A stretch of DNA of 64,000 nucleotides from Lytechinus variegatus (GCF_018143015.1 NC_054751.1:32378347-32442346); one strand, 5' to 3'; shown: positions 1-41,879, counted from the first letter of the stretch. The notes: generated by a model not told the origin, from the letters alone. Numbers and translations are program-made.

Positions 1-132
1 TAAAAGCAAGCGAAACTTTGCAATGTCATAATTTGTATATTTTTCATCCAATATTGATGAAATTTTCAGTGTTCAGCTTGATTGATTTTTTTCAAGTAAT
101 CATTTTTGGTTGGGGTGGACTTTCCCTTTAAA
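1..132. mobile_element. 3' end of a TTTAAA-ended palindromic MITE (family P1), cut by window edge
   Basis: Matches the right end of the elements at 34731-35215 and 59571-60019: a segment reading gatgaaattttcagtgtt, then GGGGTGGACTT and a CCTTTAAA end. The left part lies outside the window. Confidence 0.6.
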
Positions 133-133
133 A

Positions 134-950
134 TCTTTGTATAATTTCCATGCATAAATTATGATTCAAATTAATAACAACGAAATCGGGATAGGCGTAT
201 AATCCGTCTTCCACAAAATTTAATGACAAACATGACCATGATGACCGATTGAACTCTAAATCTTCCCCTGCCCCTTCTTGTATAACTAGTATTTTGAGTA
301 TCCCGTCCCTACTCAGGTGGGCTGTAACCAGGAAAAACATTGTGGCCTAGGGGGAGGCGGTGCCCCGCTACCCTTTGGAATTTAGAATTTTGTACAGTGG
401 TCTGTAAAGGAAATGATTCTTTTGCCCAACCATGCATGTGATAAAAAATCACAAGGAATCGTCTAGCATGAGTAGAAAGATTCTGTTTTTAATAATGAAT
501 GTGAATGAAATGCGAGAATACCTTAAGTTCTACACATTTTCGAAATGTAATTAAATTAAATTTCAATTAAGATGGGGCACTGAAGTGACAATGGCAACAT
601 ACTGAGAGAAGGTTTATAATGATAGACAGAAAATGATAAACCGATCAAACTAGTGAAATTGTATAGGAACGATTGTTTCATCGGATATTTTTTATGTGGG
701 TGGGTGCAAAAATGTAGTTTGTCATCTTTTTTATCGAACGAGGCGGCGTCATGGTACTTTTCATATCCATTATAAGCCTACAATAGATAACACAGTTTAA
801 AATATTAATCATTGAACAAATACATTAAAACATTGCCTAGACTTCTTTAGGTGGTTGCACATGGAGACTGTTAAGGCATTTATATTGAAAAAATACAAAA
901 ATATGTCCTATTAATAAGGCCCAAGCGTAAATGATATAAACACAGTAATG
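134..950. other. AT-rich intergenic DNA
   Basis: No coding exon, RNA gene or repeat family recognised. A 70-codon minus-strand frame at its left end has no protein-like features. Confidence 0.5.
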
Positions 951-954
951 ATTA

Positions 955-1117
955 TGGGAATGGATGAATGGATATATGGATGAATGGATGGATGATGATG
1001 ATGATGATAAAGATGAAGATGATGATGAAGATGATGATGATAATGATGATGGTGGTGATGATGATGATGATGATAATGATGATGATGATGATTATGATAA
1101 TGATGATGATGATGATA

Positions 1118-1152
<35 letters not shown>

Positions 1153-1467
1153 GATGATGATGATGACGATGATGATAATGATCGTGGTGGTGATGATGAT
1201 GACGATGATGATGATAATGATGATAATGATAATGATGATAATGATGATAATGATGATGGTGGTGATGATGATGATCATGATGATAATGATGATCATGATG
1301 GTCATGATGATGATGATGGTGATAATGATCATGATAATGATGATCACTGATGATGATGATCATGATCATCATCGTGATCATGATGATGATGGTCGTGGTG
1401 ATGATGATATTGATCATGATGATGATGATGATGATGGCGATGATGGTGATGATGATGGTAAAAATGG
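955..1467. repeat. (GAT)n trinucleotide microsatellite
   Basis: About 500 bp of imperfect GAT/ATG/TGA repeats with interspersed GGT and AAT units. It produces long but meaningless frames rich in Asp, Met, Ile or His on both strands. Confidence 0.95.
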
Positions 1468-2270
1468 CAATGAAATTCTGCTTCTGATGGAAAAGCCAAA
1501 TGAGCATGCAAATAATTATGATGGTGATGGCGGTGATAATATTTTGTTAATGATGACGATACTGATGTTCTCGAACTTATGATCTCGATAGTGATGATGA
1601 CGAGAAACATAATAGAAATAAAGATTATCACGATGAGGTGACGTTGAATCGACAATTAATAGTGACAACATCAGAGTACTAGTAAAATACAAATTGGTCA
1701 TGCCACTATTTTCTGCTTATTCCTAAGAAGCTTAAGAATCGAAAATTATAATCTAAGATTTATTCATTTTCCGTTCACAAAGCACAACAAAATCAAACAA
1801 TACATAGTCAAATTTAAAGTACAACATCAATCGAAATAAGGTATAAACAATCAGAACTAATGCAAACTAAAGTAACTTTGACTATAATAACTATATAAAA
1901 CAGAACGGAGGGGCTTGCCAAGAAAAGCGAAGCTTGTATGGGAGGCAAGACTTAGTTTCAATACGTATATTACAAAACTATAGTATAAAGGAGAGACGGA
2001 ATACAGTTTAAAAGGAGGCTATACAAAATATCGAAGGTAACAACGAAAGAGTGAACCAAATTAGAATAAATTATAATAACAATAATAAACAAAATAACAA
2101 CATGGTTACAATAATTGTGATTATGAGGGAGGAACAGAGAGGCAAATGTAGGGAGAGAGGGGGGTGCAGGTACAATTATTGGAGGTGCAAAGAGGAGCAT
2201 GGCAGGTGCGGAAACAGGTCGGCAGGCAAGTTGTAAGCTGGGAGGTAAAAAAATATATATATATATTATT
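1468..2270. other. AT-rich intergenic DNA, no gene seen
   Basis: No coding or RNA features recognised. A short second GAT-like repeat follows at about 2275-2345. Confidence 0.5.
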
Positions 2271-2345
2271 ATTTTAATGATGATGATGACGACGACAATG
2301 ATGATTATGATGTTGATAATGGTGACGATAATGGCGGTGATGATG

Positions 2346-3204
2346 CTGGCTTGGGGATGATATCATACCGAAGCTGATCTGATGATGATCGAAATGTAAA
2401 ATATCGACACGCCCTCACCGGCCACCAACAGTAAACGTCAACAAACAGTGACACGATCAGTGGAAAAGTCTTGGTGAAAACACTACTTTTTATGTCCAAG
2501 TTGATCCAGTTTTCAGATTGTAGAGTTACAAGGAGAACTTCTAAGAGGTTGAATATTAATATGATCCATTTCCTATTTATCAGAGAAACCGCAGCTTTAT
2601 AGGTGAAGGAGATTCGTTTCTTGTAAGGACGTTCACGTAATCCTGCGGTTTGGTAAGATCGCCTTCCCCGATAGGGCCCCGCCTTCCTTTTGCCGTCTTT
2701 ACGTACGTAGAATGAACGTAAATGATGACTTGTTCGTTCGTGAGCTCACTGACGTGACACTGCACATCACTGCCACAGCCTGTGTGACACTCGTGGCATT
2801 AGATTGGAAGTAGATATGTGTGCGACATACTTGTGAGGATTGATTAGGAAAATTTGACAAGGACATTGATTTTGATTTTGTAATTATTTGAAGTAAGAAG
2901 ACTAACTGAATTTCGTCAATGACAATGCCAATTTCAGCTTCTCCATTATAAAAATAAATATTGGCATTATTCGATTCAATTGTGATTTTGTGATCATCGT
3001 TGTCTTCGACTTGGCCGGACGTGGGTGTGGATGTTGGATCATTTATTAGACGTTGAGCGGCAGAATAGAGAATTCGATCAAGGATACTGAAAAAAAGAAG
3101 AAGACTGCATAGATCTACTTGGTTTGTCACAACAATTAACAGACTGATACGTATTACCGCTAATGATTTACTAAACAATATTGTTTACAAAAGGATTTAA
3201 CAAA
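2346..3204 (+). promoter_or_regulatory. CNNM: CNNM upstream region, probable promoter/5' UTR
   Basis: Sequence between a short GAT repeat and the CNNM start. It is somewhat richer in CG dinucleotides than the flanks near 2630-2800 and has no clear TATA box. It overlaps the minus-strand ORF at 2699-3178. Promoter role is inferred from position only. Confidence 0.3.
2699..3178 (-). CDS. Hypothetical 159-codon ORF head-to-head with CNNM
   Basis: An open minus-strand frame ends 26 bp before the CNNM ATG. Inside it a good acceptor (pyrimidine tract then CAG before TATCCTTGATCG, around 3088) and a donor (CACAA|GTATGT, near 2830) bound a possible internal exon encoding an acidic, Asn-rich segment ([20 protein letters not shown]). 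No family is recognised. It could be an exon of a divergent gene, or a chance ORF overlying the CNNM promoter and 5' UTR. A frame of 159 codons is longer than expected by chance at this base composition but not decisive. Confidence 0.22.
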   Translation of the reverse strand: MFSKSLAVIRISLLIVVTNQVDLCSLLLFFSILDRILYSAAQRLINDPTSTPTSGQVEDNDDHKITIESNNANIYFYNGEAEIGIVIDEIQLVFLLQIITKSKSMSLSNFPNQSSQVCRTHIYFQSNATSVTQAVAVMCSVTSVSSRTNKSSFTFILRT

Positions 3205-31345
<28,141 letters not shown>

Positions 31346-31850
31346 CAGGAAGAGAAATGAGGAATACCATGGTCTTTGATGTACTCAAATCTTCTATGCT
31401 CATTGGTCCCATCGTATCAAGAAATGATTCTATTCCTTCTTTGCTATGGAAAGCAAGAAAAAAAAATTATTTTTGTCTAGAATCTGCAAAGTCTATTGAT
31501 CAACAGTAATACACCTCCTAGCCATCCTAAATTTGGACAAAACAAATCTGTATTCTGTCTTCTTTTAGATCTCATTTGGGTAGGAGTTTTTTTTTTTCCT
31601 TATACTTTCTCCCCCAGGTAATGCTAGATCATTCCTACCTTGTAGCAAAATCCTCCACGTTATTCAGTTATAAATGTTGGGCTACTTCCGATTGGTCAGA
31701 ATGATGATGCGTGCATGAGTAATCTGACCAATTAGAAATGAGCCTTTCATGAGCGTACACCATCTCTCAAGAGCAGACATACAGGATCTAGATTGCCAAC
31801 TTTGGTATTGCTACCTTTCCATAGTAAAATAAAAATTCAAAGTGATCACA
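31346..31850 (+). other. Probable CNNM 3' UTR with candidate poly(A) signal
   Basis: AT-rich sequence after the stop with no coding features. An AATAAA lies at 31828-31833 and another near 32709, so the true 3' end could be about 0.5 kb or 1.4 kb beyond the stop. No transcript evidence is available. Confidence 0.4.
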
Positions 31851-33756
31851 GTCTTACTATCAGAAAAAGAAACAATGGAGCTCAGAGGCTCAGCAAAAAT
31901 GGTTGTTATTGTATTTGTTGATCCCGTCAAGTTTTCCATCATTCTGCATAAACAATTACTTCAGTTTCCACATTTCATATATTTGTAATCATTTTCACCA
32001 TGTTGTAGGCTATGAGGGTTAGAATTGAACATTGTAGATTATGATACAGACCCACATACTCAAAACCTACACCCAGTATGAAAATATATTTGTATATACA
32101 TTTACACCCCCCCCCCAAAAAAAAAAGATCAGTGAAGTAAGTTTGTTTTGAGAGGAGCATAAGGAATTTAAATGATGAAGGCTATATAGTTTTACTCATT
32201 TTTAACCAAAGATTATGGGGGTGTAACTGCATGTATCTTACACTCTTTACTTAACTTCACTGGATTCCTTTGAAACAGAGAATTATGTTCAAATTACTCC
32301 TGATTGTCTACATAACACTGAAAAAAAAACAGGCTCCAGAGTATTTAAATAACTGTTTGACGCTGTTTACACCAACTAGAGCACTTAGGTCGACCCGGTG
32401 ACCCCCTCTGTCTCACATATTCATTAACTTGTACATTAGCCGGTGATGGAACTTTTCCTGTGTCAGCCTCAAAAAACAGAACGATTTCCCTCTTATAATA
32501 GACAGTCTCCATCAATAGGATTTTCAAAAGGCTTTAAACACCCATCTCTTTCGTAGTTTGTATTTTCATAGTTTTAGCATTGCATAATTTATTTTAAGTA
32601 TTTTCATTGCAAGTACTTTAGGCCTTATGGGAAAAGCACTGTATAAGTAAAATATTATGAATATTATTTAATTCATAAGTCATTATCCAAATTATCAACA
32701 TGAAGTGAATAAATAAACAATTGTTTTGTGAAGGAATCCTCTTTATACTTTCAAATTATGACTGCTTTAGCTATCTGTGCCAAAGGCATATTGCATTGCG
32801 AGATAAGTCCAGAATGAATTCATGCACTCCTGTAACCATGCTACACTGTGCAACTAGTAGATCTGTTTCTATGTAATCATCTTTTTCCCTTTTCTTTATT
32901 GCATGAACTAGGCACAAGTATGTAAGGCATTGAGAGAAATACATGTAGATTGACTGTACAGATTGGAAGATCAAACTCTTATTTGGGAGTAAGTTTTGGA
33001 GATACACGTAGAGTGTTTCTGAAATTAGTTCCAGTCTGGAGTAAAAATGTTAGTTTGGTGATAGGCTGGTTGAGATAATCAAAATGAAGTGCCACTTGTA
33101 TTGGGCAGAATGGATTAAGTATTGCTCTTTGCCCTTTACATAAAGCTCTGCATCAAATTGCTGCTGGAAACAGAAAGAAAGCTACCATTTGATGCAGGAT
33201 CTGTTAAAGATCTTTTTTTTTTATTATTTATTTGGTGATTTGGGATATCAAGATAAGGCAGTATTTAAGGTACATGTATATAGAGTACAATTTAAAAAAA
33301 TAATGAATACAATGCTTATTTATACCTTGCATATCCGACTAGAAATCTTGGGTAAGGAATGGGTCAAGTAAATGGTCATGGGCCTGTCTACCTGTTGATT
33401 GTCCACCCATTATGAAGGGATGATAAACAAATGCGACTTATAATGAACCATATCCACTCTGTGGAGTTCTCAAAGCGGATTTAAAGAGCTAAGAATCAAA
33501 TGAAAAGGTTCTGAGAAGAATGTATAAAAGACTCAACAGAGATACAACTGTCAATGTCTCTAGGAAGGCTGTACCACAATAATAAGATATGCATGAGTAT
33601 TATTAGTTATATGTAATCAAGGAGTATTGTCACATCAGGATAAAATTGATTCTTTAATTATATCCGCCCAACAGCTGATGGTATTAAAGGGAAACTAGTG
33701 CAAATATGATCAGTCATGTTCCAAAGTGAATGATTAGTGTAGATGTATTTTTTTTC
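31851..33756. other. AT-rich DNA downstream of CNNM
   Basis: No gene recognised. Contains a C-run at 32107 and a second AATAAA near 32709 that could end a longer CNNM transcript. Confidence 0.45.
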
Positions 33757-34190
33757 TTAAAGGGGTGGTCCGGGCTGAAAGTATATATAGCTTGATAAAT
33801 AGAGTAGAATTCACTGGGCAAAATGCCGAAAATTTCATCAAAATCGGATAACAAATAACAAAGTTATTGAATTTTAAAGTTTAGCAATATTTTGTGAAAA
33901 CAGTCGTCATGAATATTCATTAGGTGGGCTGATGATGTCACATCTCCACTCGTTCTTTCGTATTTTATTATATGAAATTAGGTTTATTCATTTTTTTTCC
34001 TCCAAGAACTAAAAAAATTGGATTGACAACTGATTTAGTGCAATACATATTTATTGCTGCAACTTATTTCATTATAAAGAGACATATTATTCACACAAGT
34101 ATGAAATAATGAAAAAAATATGATTTTTCTCAGTGAATTCTACTCTATTTGTTAAGCTATAAATACTTTCAACGCAGACCACCCCTTTAA
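33757..34190. mobile_element. TTAA-ended MITE, family P2
   Basis: TTAAAGGGGTGGTC at the left and GACCACCCCTTTAA at the right, with longer imperfect inverted arms (GAGTAGAATTCACTG and CAGTGAATTCTACTC). 434 bp, no ORF. Contains GATGATGTCACAT. Confidence 0.8.
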
Positions 34191-34730
34191 TTATGGTAAA
34201 AAAAACAACATGAAGTTTAATTTTGCATGTCAATCACTTTGGCAAGAATTCTCAAAGGTGGTTTTGAATCTGTATTCTGAAATCCTGAATTATACATATT
34301 TTAGAATTGATTATGCTTACTTTGTTGAGAAATATGGTCAGATGGTAATGGATTCTTATGTCATGAAAAACATTCATGCTTGGTTTCAGCATTAATGAGC
34401 CCACTGATAGATGCTTATTTCTTGCATTGGTGCATTTATCCACCCACTTTGTAGTTTAACTGATGGACATAAATTGTGTGCTCAATATTTCAAAACGATA
34501 GTCCCATCAATCCTGAAGCCTTAAAAATAAGAGTGAATTTAGTAAGCGTGCATTCATTACTGGATGCTTTCTTAATACATGTATATGCACCAATAATCAA
34601 TGAATGAAATCTGTATACAATTGATTGAAAAAAAATTTTATGCATTTTGGCATTATTGGTGTCATGTTTACTTTGTGTACTGTCATTTGCTACCAGAGAA
34701 AATCTGCACAATACGCTAGAAATATTATTC

Positions 34731-35215
34731 AAGGACAAATCCACCCTAACAAAATTTTGATTTGAATAAAAAGAAAAAAAAATCTAACAAGAATAACACT
34801 GAAAATTTCATCCAAATCGGATGTAAAATAAGAAAGTTATGACATCCTAAAATTTTGCTTAAAAATTCCACAAAACAGTTATATGCACATTCCGGTCAGT
34901 ATGCAAATGAGGGGATTGATGATGTCATCCATTCACTTTTTATTTTTTATTATATTATATGAAATATTTATATTTTCTCGTAATTATCCTGTAAATCAAA
35001 ATTTTTCCTCCCTGAATATGGGGCATTACCATTGTTTTAACATTTGCATGTCAATGAGTTGTGTTTATTTTATTTTGTTCAAATATGCAAAACTTTGAAA
35101 TGCCATAACTTTCTTATATTACATCCGACTTGGAAGAATTTTTCAGTGTTATGCTTATTTGATTATTCTCTGTTAATTCTAATCAACATTTTTTGGGGTG
35201 GACTTGACTTTTAAA
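34731..35215. mobile_element. Palindromic MITE, family P1, complete copy
   Basis: AAGGACAAATCCACCC at the left, GGGGTGGACTTGACTTTT at the right, with inverted arms containing GAAAATTTCATCCAAATCGG and CATAACTTTCTTAT. Includes ATGCAAAT and TGATGTCA motifs. Confidence 0.78.
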
Positions 35216-35307
35216 AATGTCTATTGTTTGATTTTTAAAGTGAAATTTTCAATATATTGAATGTTTGATCTTACTCAATTTATTTAAACGTTTCTTATTT
35301 TTCAACC

Positions 35308-35580
35308 AGGGCCCGTATTACAAAGAGTTACGATTGATCCTATCAGTCGTAACTCTATGGAAATCCATCAGTGTCATAATTTTTTATTCAGGAAATTTGC
35401 AAAATGTCCTTTGTAAACAAAGGGGAACACACCAAATTGTCAAGAAATCAATGAATTTATGGATATACATTCATATCTATAAATATTTTGAACAAACATG
35501 CATTTTATATGTTGACTTTGCTGGCTTTCCATAGTTGCGATTGGTCAGATAAATCACAACTCTTTGTAAGATGGGCCCCT
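35308..35580. mobile_element. Palindromic MITE with GGGCCC ends
   Basis: AGGGCCCGTATTACAAAGAG on the left pairs with CTCTTTGTAAGATGGGCCCCT on the right, with GTTACGATTGATCC mirrored in part by GCGATTGGTCAGAT. 273 bp, no ORF support. Confidence 0.72.
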
Positions 35581-38500
35581 GAAATACCCCTATAAGACTG
35601 GAGCACTTACTTACCTTTAGAACACATAACATCCGTGCCCAGTAATATGAAGCTTAATGTGTGATCATGCTTTCCATAATGCTGATATTTGCATTTGATT
35701 ACATCAATCATAATGTGCATTCAAGCATACAAAAACAAGAATACAATCAATCACTAAGCTTTATCTTACAGGATTTGTGTCTTCAGGTTCCCCAGAATGC
35801 ATGCAAATCAATGATATGATACTATGATTGAGATAATACTTGGTGCTAGCTTTAATTTCGAAAAATGCATGTTATTTCTTTTTATTCTGTTGAATAAACT
35901 TTTGTTCGGAATCAGGTAAACAAGATATCTGATTCAAAGTGAAAGACTATTATGTAATTCTTACTAAATTGTATGAGGTTGTCATAGTGATACACAACAT
36001 AGATTGACTGTAGATTGATTTTTTAGTTTGTATCCACAATATTTGAATTGAAAGGAAGCCCCTTAGTACATTGTAAGTTGGTTCAAATATAAGCAGAAAA
36101 GGGAGAGAAACATATAGATGAGAGGAGATAGAATGATAAAGTGATGATTTATATATTTTTTTAATTTTACCATCTCGATGTCATACGTAAGCTTCTCTTC
36201 TGCATGTTCAATTTTATGAATTACCCTTTATTAAAGATCAAGTGAAAAATTATTCAAAATTCCTGAGAAAATTCTTTAATTAACTGTTGTTAAAACATGG
36301 TGATTTAGGAAAAGCTAATATAATGTTATCAATTTATATCGCATCTTCTATAAGTTGTGATATTCAGACTAACCTTTTCATAAACATTTTCCGAGCATTG
36401 TGTTTTTTTGCCCAAAAATATGTTAAGTCACACTTTTCTAAAAATTAGGGGGGGGGACTTACCTCTATTCATATTCTATTCTATTAACTTTGCAGAAAGC
36501 TATACAACCCACCTCCTTTACCATATTATAACATCTTTAATTTTGGTATACATGTATTTGTATTGGCAATTGATTCAGCTTGACTCATTATATATGCAGT
36601 AGTAATTGTACAGTGCTTGCATTATTCTGTACATACTGAATAAGGTTTTTCCTGGATATTGTCCATAGGCTCTAGATAATGTATATATCCTGTTCATGAC
36701 ATCACTTCAATGGGATCAGGAACCATGGGGCTTTAAATAATGAAAAGAGAGGATAGAGGGATTCGAAGGGTAATGATTAAAGAATTCTTATGTCAAAATC
36801 GTTATTTTTTTGTTCAGCAAAAATTTAATTCCATAACAGACATATGTCTCTCTATCCCTTGTTAGCGTTGAAATTGATTTTCCTTCAGAAGTTTGGTTCC
36901 TTAAAGGGGTTGAAATCATCGGATTTTCTCATTAAATTTGGCAATACTTTTATACATTTTTTAGTTCATTGTTGTTTTGTATTAATATTACTCTAAAAAG
37001 TGTGCATGTGTTGTAAATACTCTTAATATTCAACATTAGTGAAATGGAATATAGTGTTGTTCCTTAATGTCTGTACTCAAACAAATCCTTTTAAGTTCTG
37101 ATATAACAATCTTTTAAGATTCCTAAAAAATATTACTACTGCAATCATAACTCATATTGAGTGATTTGCAAACTTCAGTTGAGCATTAGCATGTTTAGAG
37201 TTCAAAATTAAATTTTTAAGGGTTATACATGATTACAAGAATGTTAGATTATAGACATTCAAATTACATTGGATGTTGTGTACAATTGTAAAGTTGATAA
37301 CATGTTTCTAAATTTGATTTATGTGATCCTGGCACATTCAAAGTTCAAATGATGATAAATAAAATATATTCACATAGTTTTATATTAGAAGGACATTGAT
37401 GCACACACATCACATCAACCTATTTTACTGTGCGCTTGGTAATGAAGATATTCAATAAAGCATAATGGCCTCCAATGCAATTCTTTGTTGCTTTTATTCA
37501 TTTTTATTGGGTCTATATATATTCTTATCTTATATGATAAAAATGTTGAATTTTATTGAAAATATTTATGAACTTGATTTGGTTTTTGTTGGATGGATGC
37601 AAACTTTGGAACTCAAAATAATAATCCAATGGCTGAAACAACTTAAGATTGTTTCGATCCAGCAACCAGGATTAAAAGAAGATTGAAACCCTTGAAATCA
37701 GATGAATTGATATGAAAAAAAAAATCAAAGAAAAAGATCAATGAAAGTCTGAGGAACATTTTATGAAAGTTTGAGGAAGATTGAATGAAAGTGAAGCCAG
37801 GGGCACATTCCATAAGAGTTATCACCATGGCAACTACCATGGTTACAGCCAGGGCTAAGCAGCCTATCATAATCAATATTTCTATGGTAGGTACAATAAT
37901 GGCAAAGTTACCTTACACTGATTTGTAATGATACGGGTCTTGTTTATCATTGGTTGTGTACAACTTAGCAACACTAGTATCTCCAATGTGGGGGATTAAA
38001 CTTAGAATTCTACTCGTAGTTTTGAACAGCAACTATATTGAGTCCACCTTCAAATGACTCATCAGATGATTAAAGCAAGGTCTGGATACGTTCCAGAAAA
38101 ATAAAAGATGACGGCATCCCTCTATTTAGTGCTTTAATGGATATCTAAAGATAACCTTTCTCTCTCCCTTCCTACCCCCACCGCCCTTCGCACACGTGCC
38201 TTCCTTCTCTTTTCATGATAAACTTTTTTTTTTTTGCTAAACGTCTTCACCGCTCCCGAGCCCACCCTACGTGTTTAATTTAAAGAAATACATTTGGTTC
38301 CCTGACATTTGCTCCGATTAAAAATCTGCTTGTTAAGCCAAACATAAAACCTAACCTCCAAAACTGAATAAACCATGATCCTTATCTTTATATTATTCTG
38401 AACCAAAAGTCTGTTACAACCCCACCTCTAACCCTGTGCCCTCTGAGATATTAAGACAGGAGTAAGTGTTACACTGCCAGATTTCAAGATTAAATACGGG

Positions 38501-39574
38501 GGGGGGGCTTTATTATGTGGTCTAAAACTGTACTGAATCCCCTGGTTTTTCCTCTATTCTCGTCTGAAATGAAGACATTGTTGCGGCAGAAAAAAAGAAT
38601 GTAAAACAAAAAGGGACAATTAGAATTTTTTTTAAATTTTATGGCTCTAAAATGGGGGGGGGGGGGGAATCTGCCCCTACTTGGAACCGGGCCATGGAAT
38701 CGACTCCTTTTCCACAGTTAACACTTAGTATATTGTTAGATCATCTAGGGGTGAGGGCCTGTTTTAATGAAGACGTTATCGATAACAATCATTAACATAT
38801 CAAGCAAATAAAAGACAAACTAAAATTAATTTTACTGAGGGAAGTTGACCATCATGTCGCCAAAGATGGCAGCAATCTGGTTTGATAGCCTAGAAGAGAT
38901 TTATTATCACGTCTCGACCACAATTATTATTCGATACAGTGTAAAATTCCAAGGATCTGAAATAAAACCATATAGGCTAGGAATCGTGACCAGGTTAGAT
39001 TTATATTTAAACCTTGTTGATTTATATGCTAAGAGATTGGAGTTCAAATCTTTTTGAGATTGAAAATTCTATTCTCAAGATAAATAAATAATTCTAATAT
39101 TCGATTGGTCACTGGCGGTCGATTTTTAAATCATCGGATTTTAGAGTGTAGTGTCTTTGTGGAGAATTCAATTGATGTCATCTTTATACTTTCAAGCTTG
39201 CAAGGGGTAATTTTAAGGTTTTGAAAATGGCAAAGATAAAAAAAGAGGTAGAAGAGGAATAATCGGTAAGAAAGAAGAGTATGAAGAAGAAGAAGAAGAA
39301 ATGTCTGGGTCGTATGCCTGTAATTGAAGCTGTTTAAATACCTTTCACTTTCAGAGCATCTTGCCCTCCCCTCCCCTCTTTCATATCAAAATACTACTGC
39401 CGCCCGTCTCTTTCTAGATCAACTTTCCATTCAGATTAGTATTACAATGACCCTCTCCCCCTGCAAAGTACCAATCAATCAATAATAGATTATGACATGT
39501 TAACACCAAAGTGTTATGATTTCTTCAGACTATAGCCCAACCAATTAATGAAATCCACTATAGCAATAAACATG
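35581..39574. other. AT-rich intergenic DNA
   Basis: Nothing gene-like recognised. A half-palindromic repeat lies at about 37797-37880 (GGGGCACATTCCATAAGAG), and G-runs at 38500 and 38655. A 70-codon frame at 38845-39057 has no recognised similarity. Confidence 0.4.
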
Positions 39575-40177
39575 TTAAAGGGGAATGAAACCTTTGGAAC
39601 AAGTAGGCTTGTGTCGAAACAGAAAAAATCAAATGATAAGAACACAGAAAGTTTCAGAAAAATCGGACAAACAATGATAAAGTTATGAGCATTTGAATAT
39701 TGCAATCACTAATGCTATGGAGATCCTCCTATTGGCAATGCGACAAGGATGTGTGATGTCACATGTGAACAACTTACCCTTTGATGGACTATAAAATACC
39801 CTAAAAATGTCTCTTTCTGCTTTTTCTTATGGTGATACAAACTTTTTGTCCATGATGTATTCTTTAAAAATCTGTATTACATGCCCTCCTATAGAAATAT
39901 CACATAATCTACTGATAGATGTGATAAAAAGATGCAATTCAAGTGAAATATATACTAAAGTAATGGGGATAGCTGTTCACAAGTGACATCACACCATCAC
40001 ACATCTTTGTCGCAATGCCAATTTGAGGATCTCCATAGCATTAGTGATCGCAATATTCAAATGCTCATAACTTTCTCATTATTTTTCTGATTTTTCTAAA
40101 ACTTTCATTGATCTATTTCTTTGATTTTTCTGTTTTCACACAAGCTATCTTGTTCCTAAGGTTTCATTCTCCTTTAA
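39575..40177. mobile_element. TTAA-ended MITE, family P3, copy 1
   Basis: TTAAAGGGGAATGAAACC at the left and GGTTTCATTCTCCTTTAA at the right, with arms extending through ATTGCAATCACTAATGCTAT and its complement. 603 bp, no ORF. Confidence 0.82.
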
Positions 40178-41172
40178 ATTGGAAATTTACTTGTAGTATA
40201 GGTCCATGGTCTGATCCACGGTCAGCCCAAAGGCTGTGGTTTTCTTTCCGATTCTTCTCAAAAGCTATTGGTCAGCCAATCACGCAGTATGTCATCTTTT
40301 ATTAATGTGGACATCGAATCAACCTTCTTTTGAAACCATCTATCATTCTATCCTAGTTTGGCTTGACCAATCCATCATCACTCTTGCCAGGATTGATCTG
40401 CTGCCATCTTCGTCACAACTCAGAACAATAGTAATTAAATTTCATTGTTGTTCTATGGGAGGCATGTTTAGGTAACCGAAGGTCGTACAAATTAAAATAT
40501 ACTAGTTTTGCTTCAAATTTGGTGAATTTTTTTCAGTGACAGTGAACATAATCATCCGGTGACAGAAAATGCATTGAAGAGCAAACAAATAGTCTATAGA
40601 AACATATAGATCGATCTAGCGGATATCCCTTCTCAAATTCAGTTATACCTTTGTTTAATTTTGGTCATGAAAAAAAAATCAAATCTAAAAAAAGGAAATA
40701 TGTCTGACAAAATTTTGATATGTGTTTGAGAGGTCTTACACCTCTTTGAAATAGTAAAGATGGCTAATAAGAATATGATTACTCAAATTTGAATCATGAG
40801 AATCACAAACAGATTTGACCATGGATCATGAACCTATATAATCCCGGTCCATATCGGGTGCTGATCATACATGCGAATCCAATTTTCTCAGAAATGATAA
40901 AATTAGAATATAAATCATAAAAATATATAAGAAAGTTCTTGATTCCTGGGGGACACATCCGGCCCGTCCCCCCCCCCCCCCTCCTCCTTGAGAGTTATGA
41001 TAGTCATTTCAAATGTAAATATTATGTCGTTCATACAGAAGTGTGCCCCTTTTTTTTGGGGGGGAGGGAGTCACAGAAAATATGGTTAATGGGATAATGT
41101 TTTTTTTTTTATTATACACAAGATGTCCAATTAGGAATAATTCTGGATCTGCTCCCGCCGTGAACCACTTAC

Positions 41173-41259
41173 GTTGGTTGCTTTGTTTCCTCCAATTCTT
41201 TCAAGACTTGTCCTCGGCGCCTCTGTTACACTCTGCCACTGAATATGTGAACCATCATT
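41173..41259 (-). CDS. Candidate internal exon of an unknown minus-strand gene
   Basis: On the minus strand an acceptor TTCATTTGTACAG and a donor CCAAC|GTAAGT bound 87 nt, 29 open codons, phase 0 at both ends, beginning NDGSHIQWQSVTEAPRTSLE. The surroundings (41140-41310) are richer in GC than neighbouring DNA. The + strand of the same interval also has an open frame, so strand is not certain. No family is recognised. Confidence 0.35.
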
Positions 41260-41368
41260 CTGTACAAATGAAGGGAGATCATTGGACGATATGCAAGTAA
41301 TCAAAGCGGTCTGAATACGCAGCCTACAATAACTTATGCAGGGAATTCCACAACACCACGTTAACATG

Positions 41369-41427
41369 TAGTCTAAGTCTGAATACTCACTTGTTGATCA
41401 AAGTTTGAATCAGGGTCTGTGCGTGCA
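41369..41427. repeat. 59-bp near-identical repeat, copy 1
   Basis: TAGTCTAAGTCTGAATACTC through GGGTCTGTGCGTGCA. One mismatch to 47529-47587. Unrelated flanks. Confidence 0.8.
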
Positions 41428-41687
41428 GACTAGAATCAGTCGTCTTGCAGAAAAGTACATAGGTGTGTTCGCCATCGAATTCTATTCACCTTCATTCACC
41501 TCAGTACAATGGTTGAAAGCGTTTACATAATAGAAGGGATCAGATCAGGGCACAATGACCCGAGACAAGTGGTAATGGGGGAACAGAAAGAGGCATCTTC
41601 AAACCCCAAAGGCAATGCGGAACGCGGAAAAAAAACAGCGCTCCTATAGTAAGCGACTAAAACAGAATCCACGATATTAAAAACCGA

Positions 41688-41879
41688 TTAATGACTCTTC
41701 CTTTTTGTTGGCGAACTTCTGATAGTCTTGGTTTGAGTTATACCTCGAGGAGATACTGATCGGGACAATCTTTTCCGCACCCCGTCCCATCTTTTTTTGT
41801 TCTCGAAATGCAGATTGGCGGATCTCACACACCCACATGAATCAGGCAGGCAGTCAGCTGTGTATGTGCTTGCAAACAC
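41688..41879 (-). CDS. Possible minus-strand first exon, unrecognised
   Basis: A minus-strand 63-codon frame starts with ATG at 41879 and is rich in Arg/Ser/Lys (KKRWDGVRKRLSRSVSPRG). A possible donor (TCGAG|GTATAA) lies within it. It faces the small membrane-protein gene that starts at 42129, so a shared promoter at 41880-42128 is possible. Its phase does not obviously join to 41173-41259. Confidence 0.18.
   Translation of the reverse strand: MFASTYTADCLPDSCGCVRSANLHFENKKRWDGVRKRLSRSVSPRGITQTKTIRSSPTKRKSH

Noticed and set aside
911-1655. Long overlapping frames of up to about 200 codons rich in His, Met, Ile, Asp
   Set aside because: They are translations of the (GAT)n microsatellite; all frames on both strands are open there.
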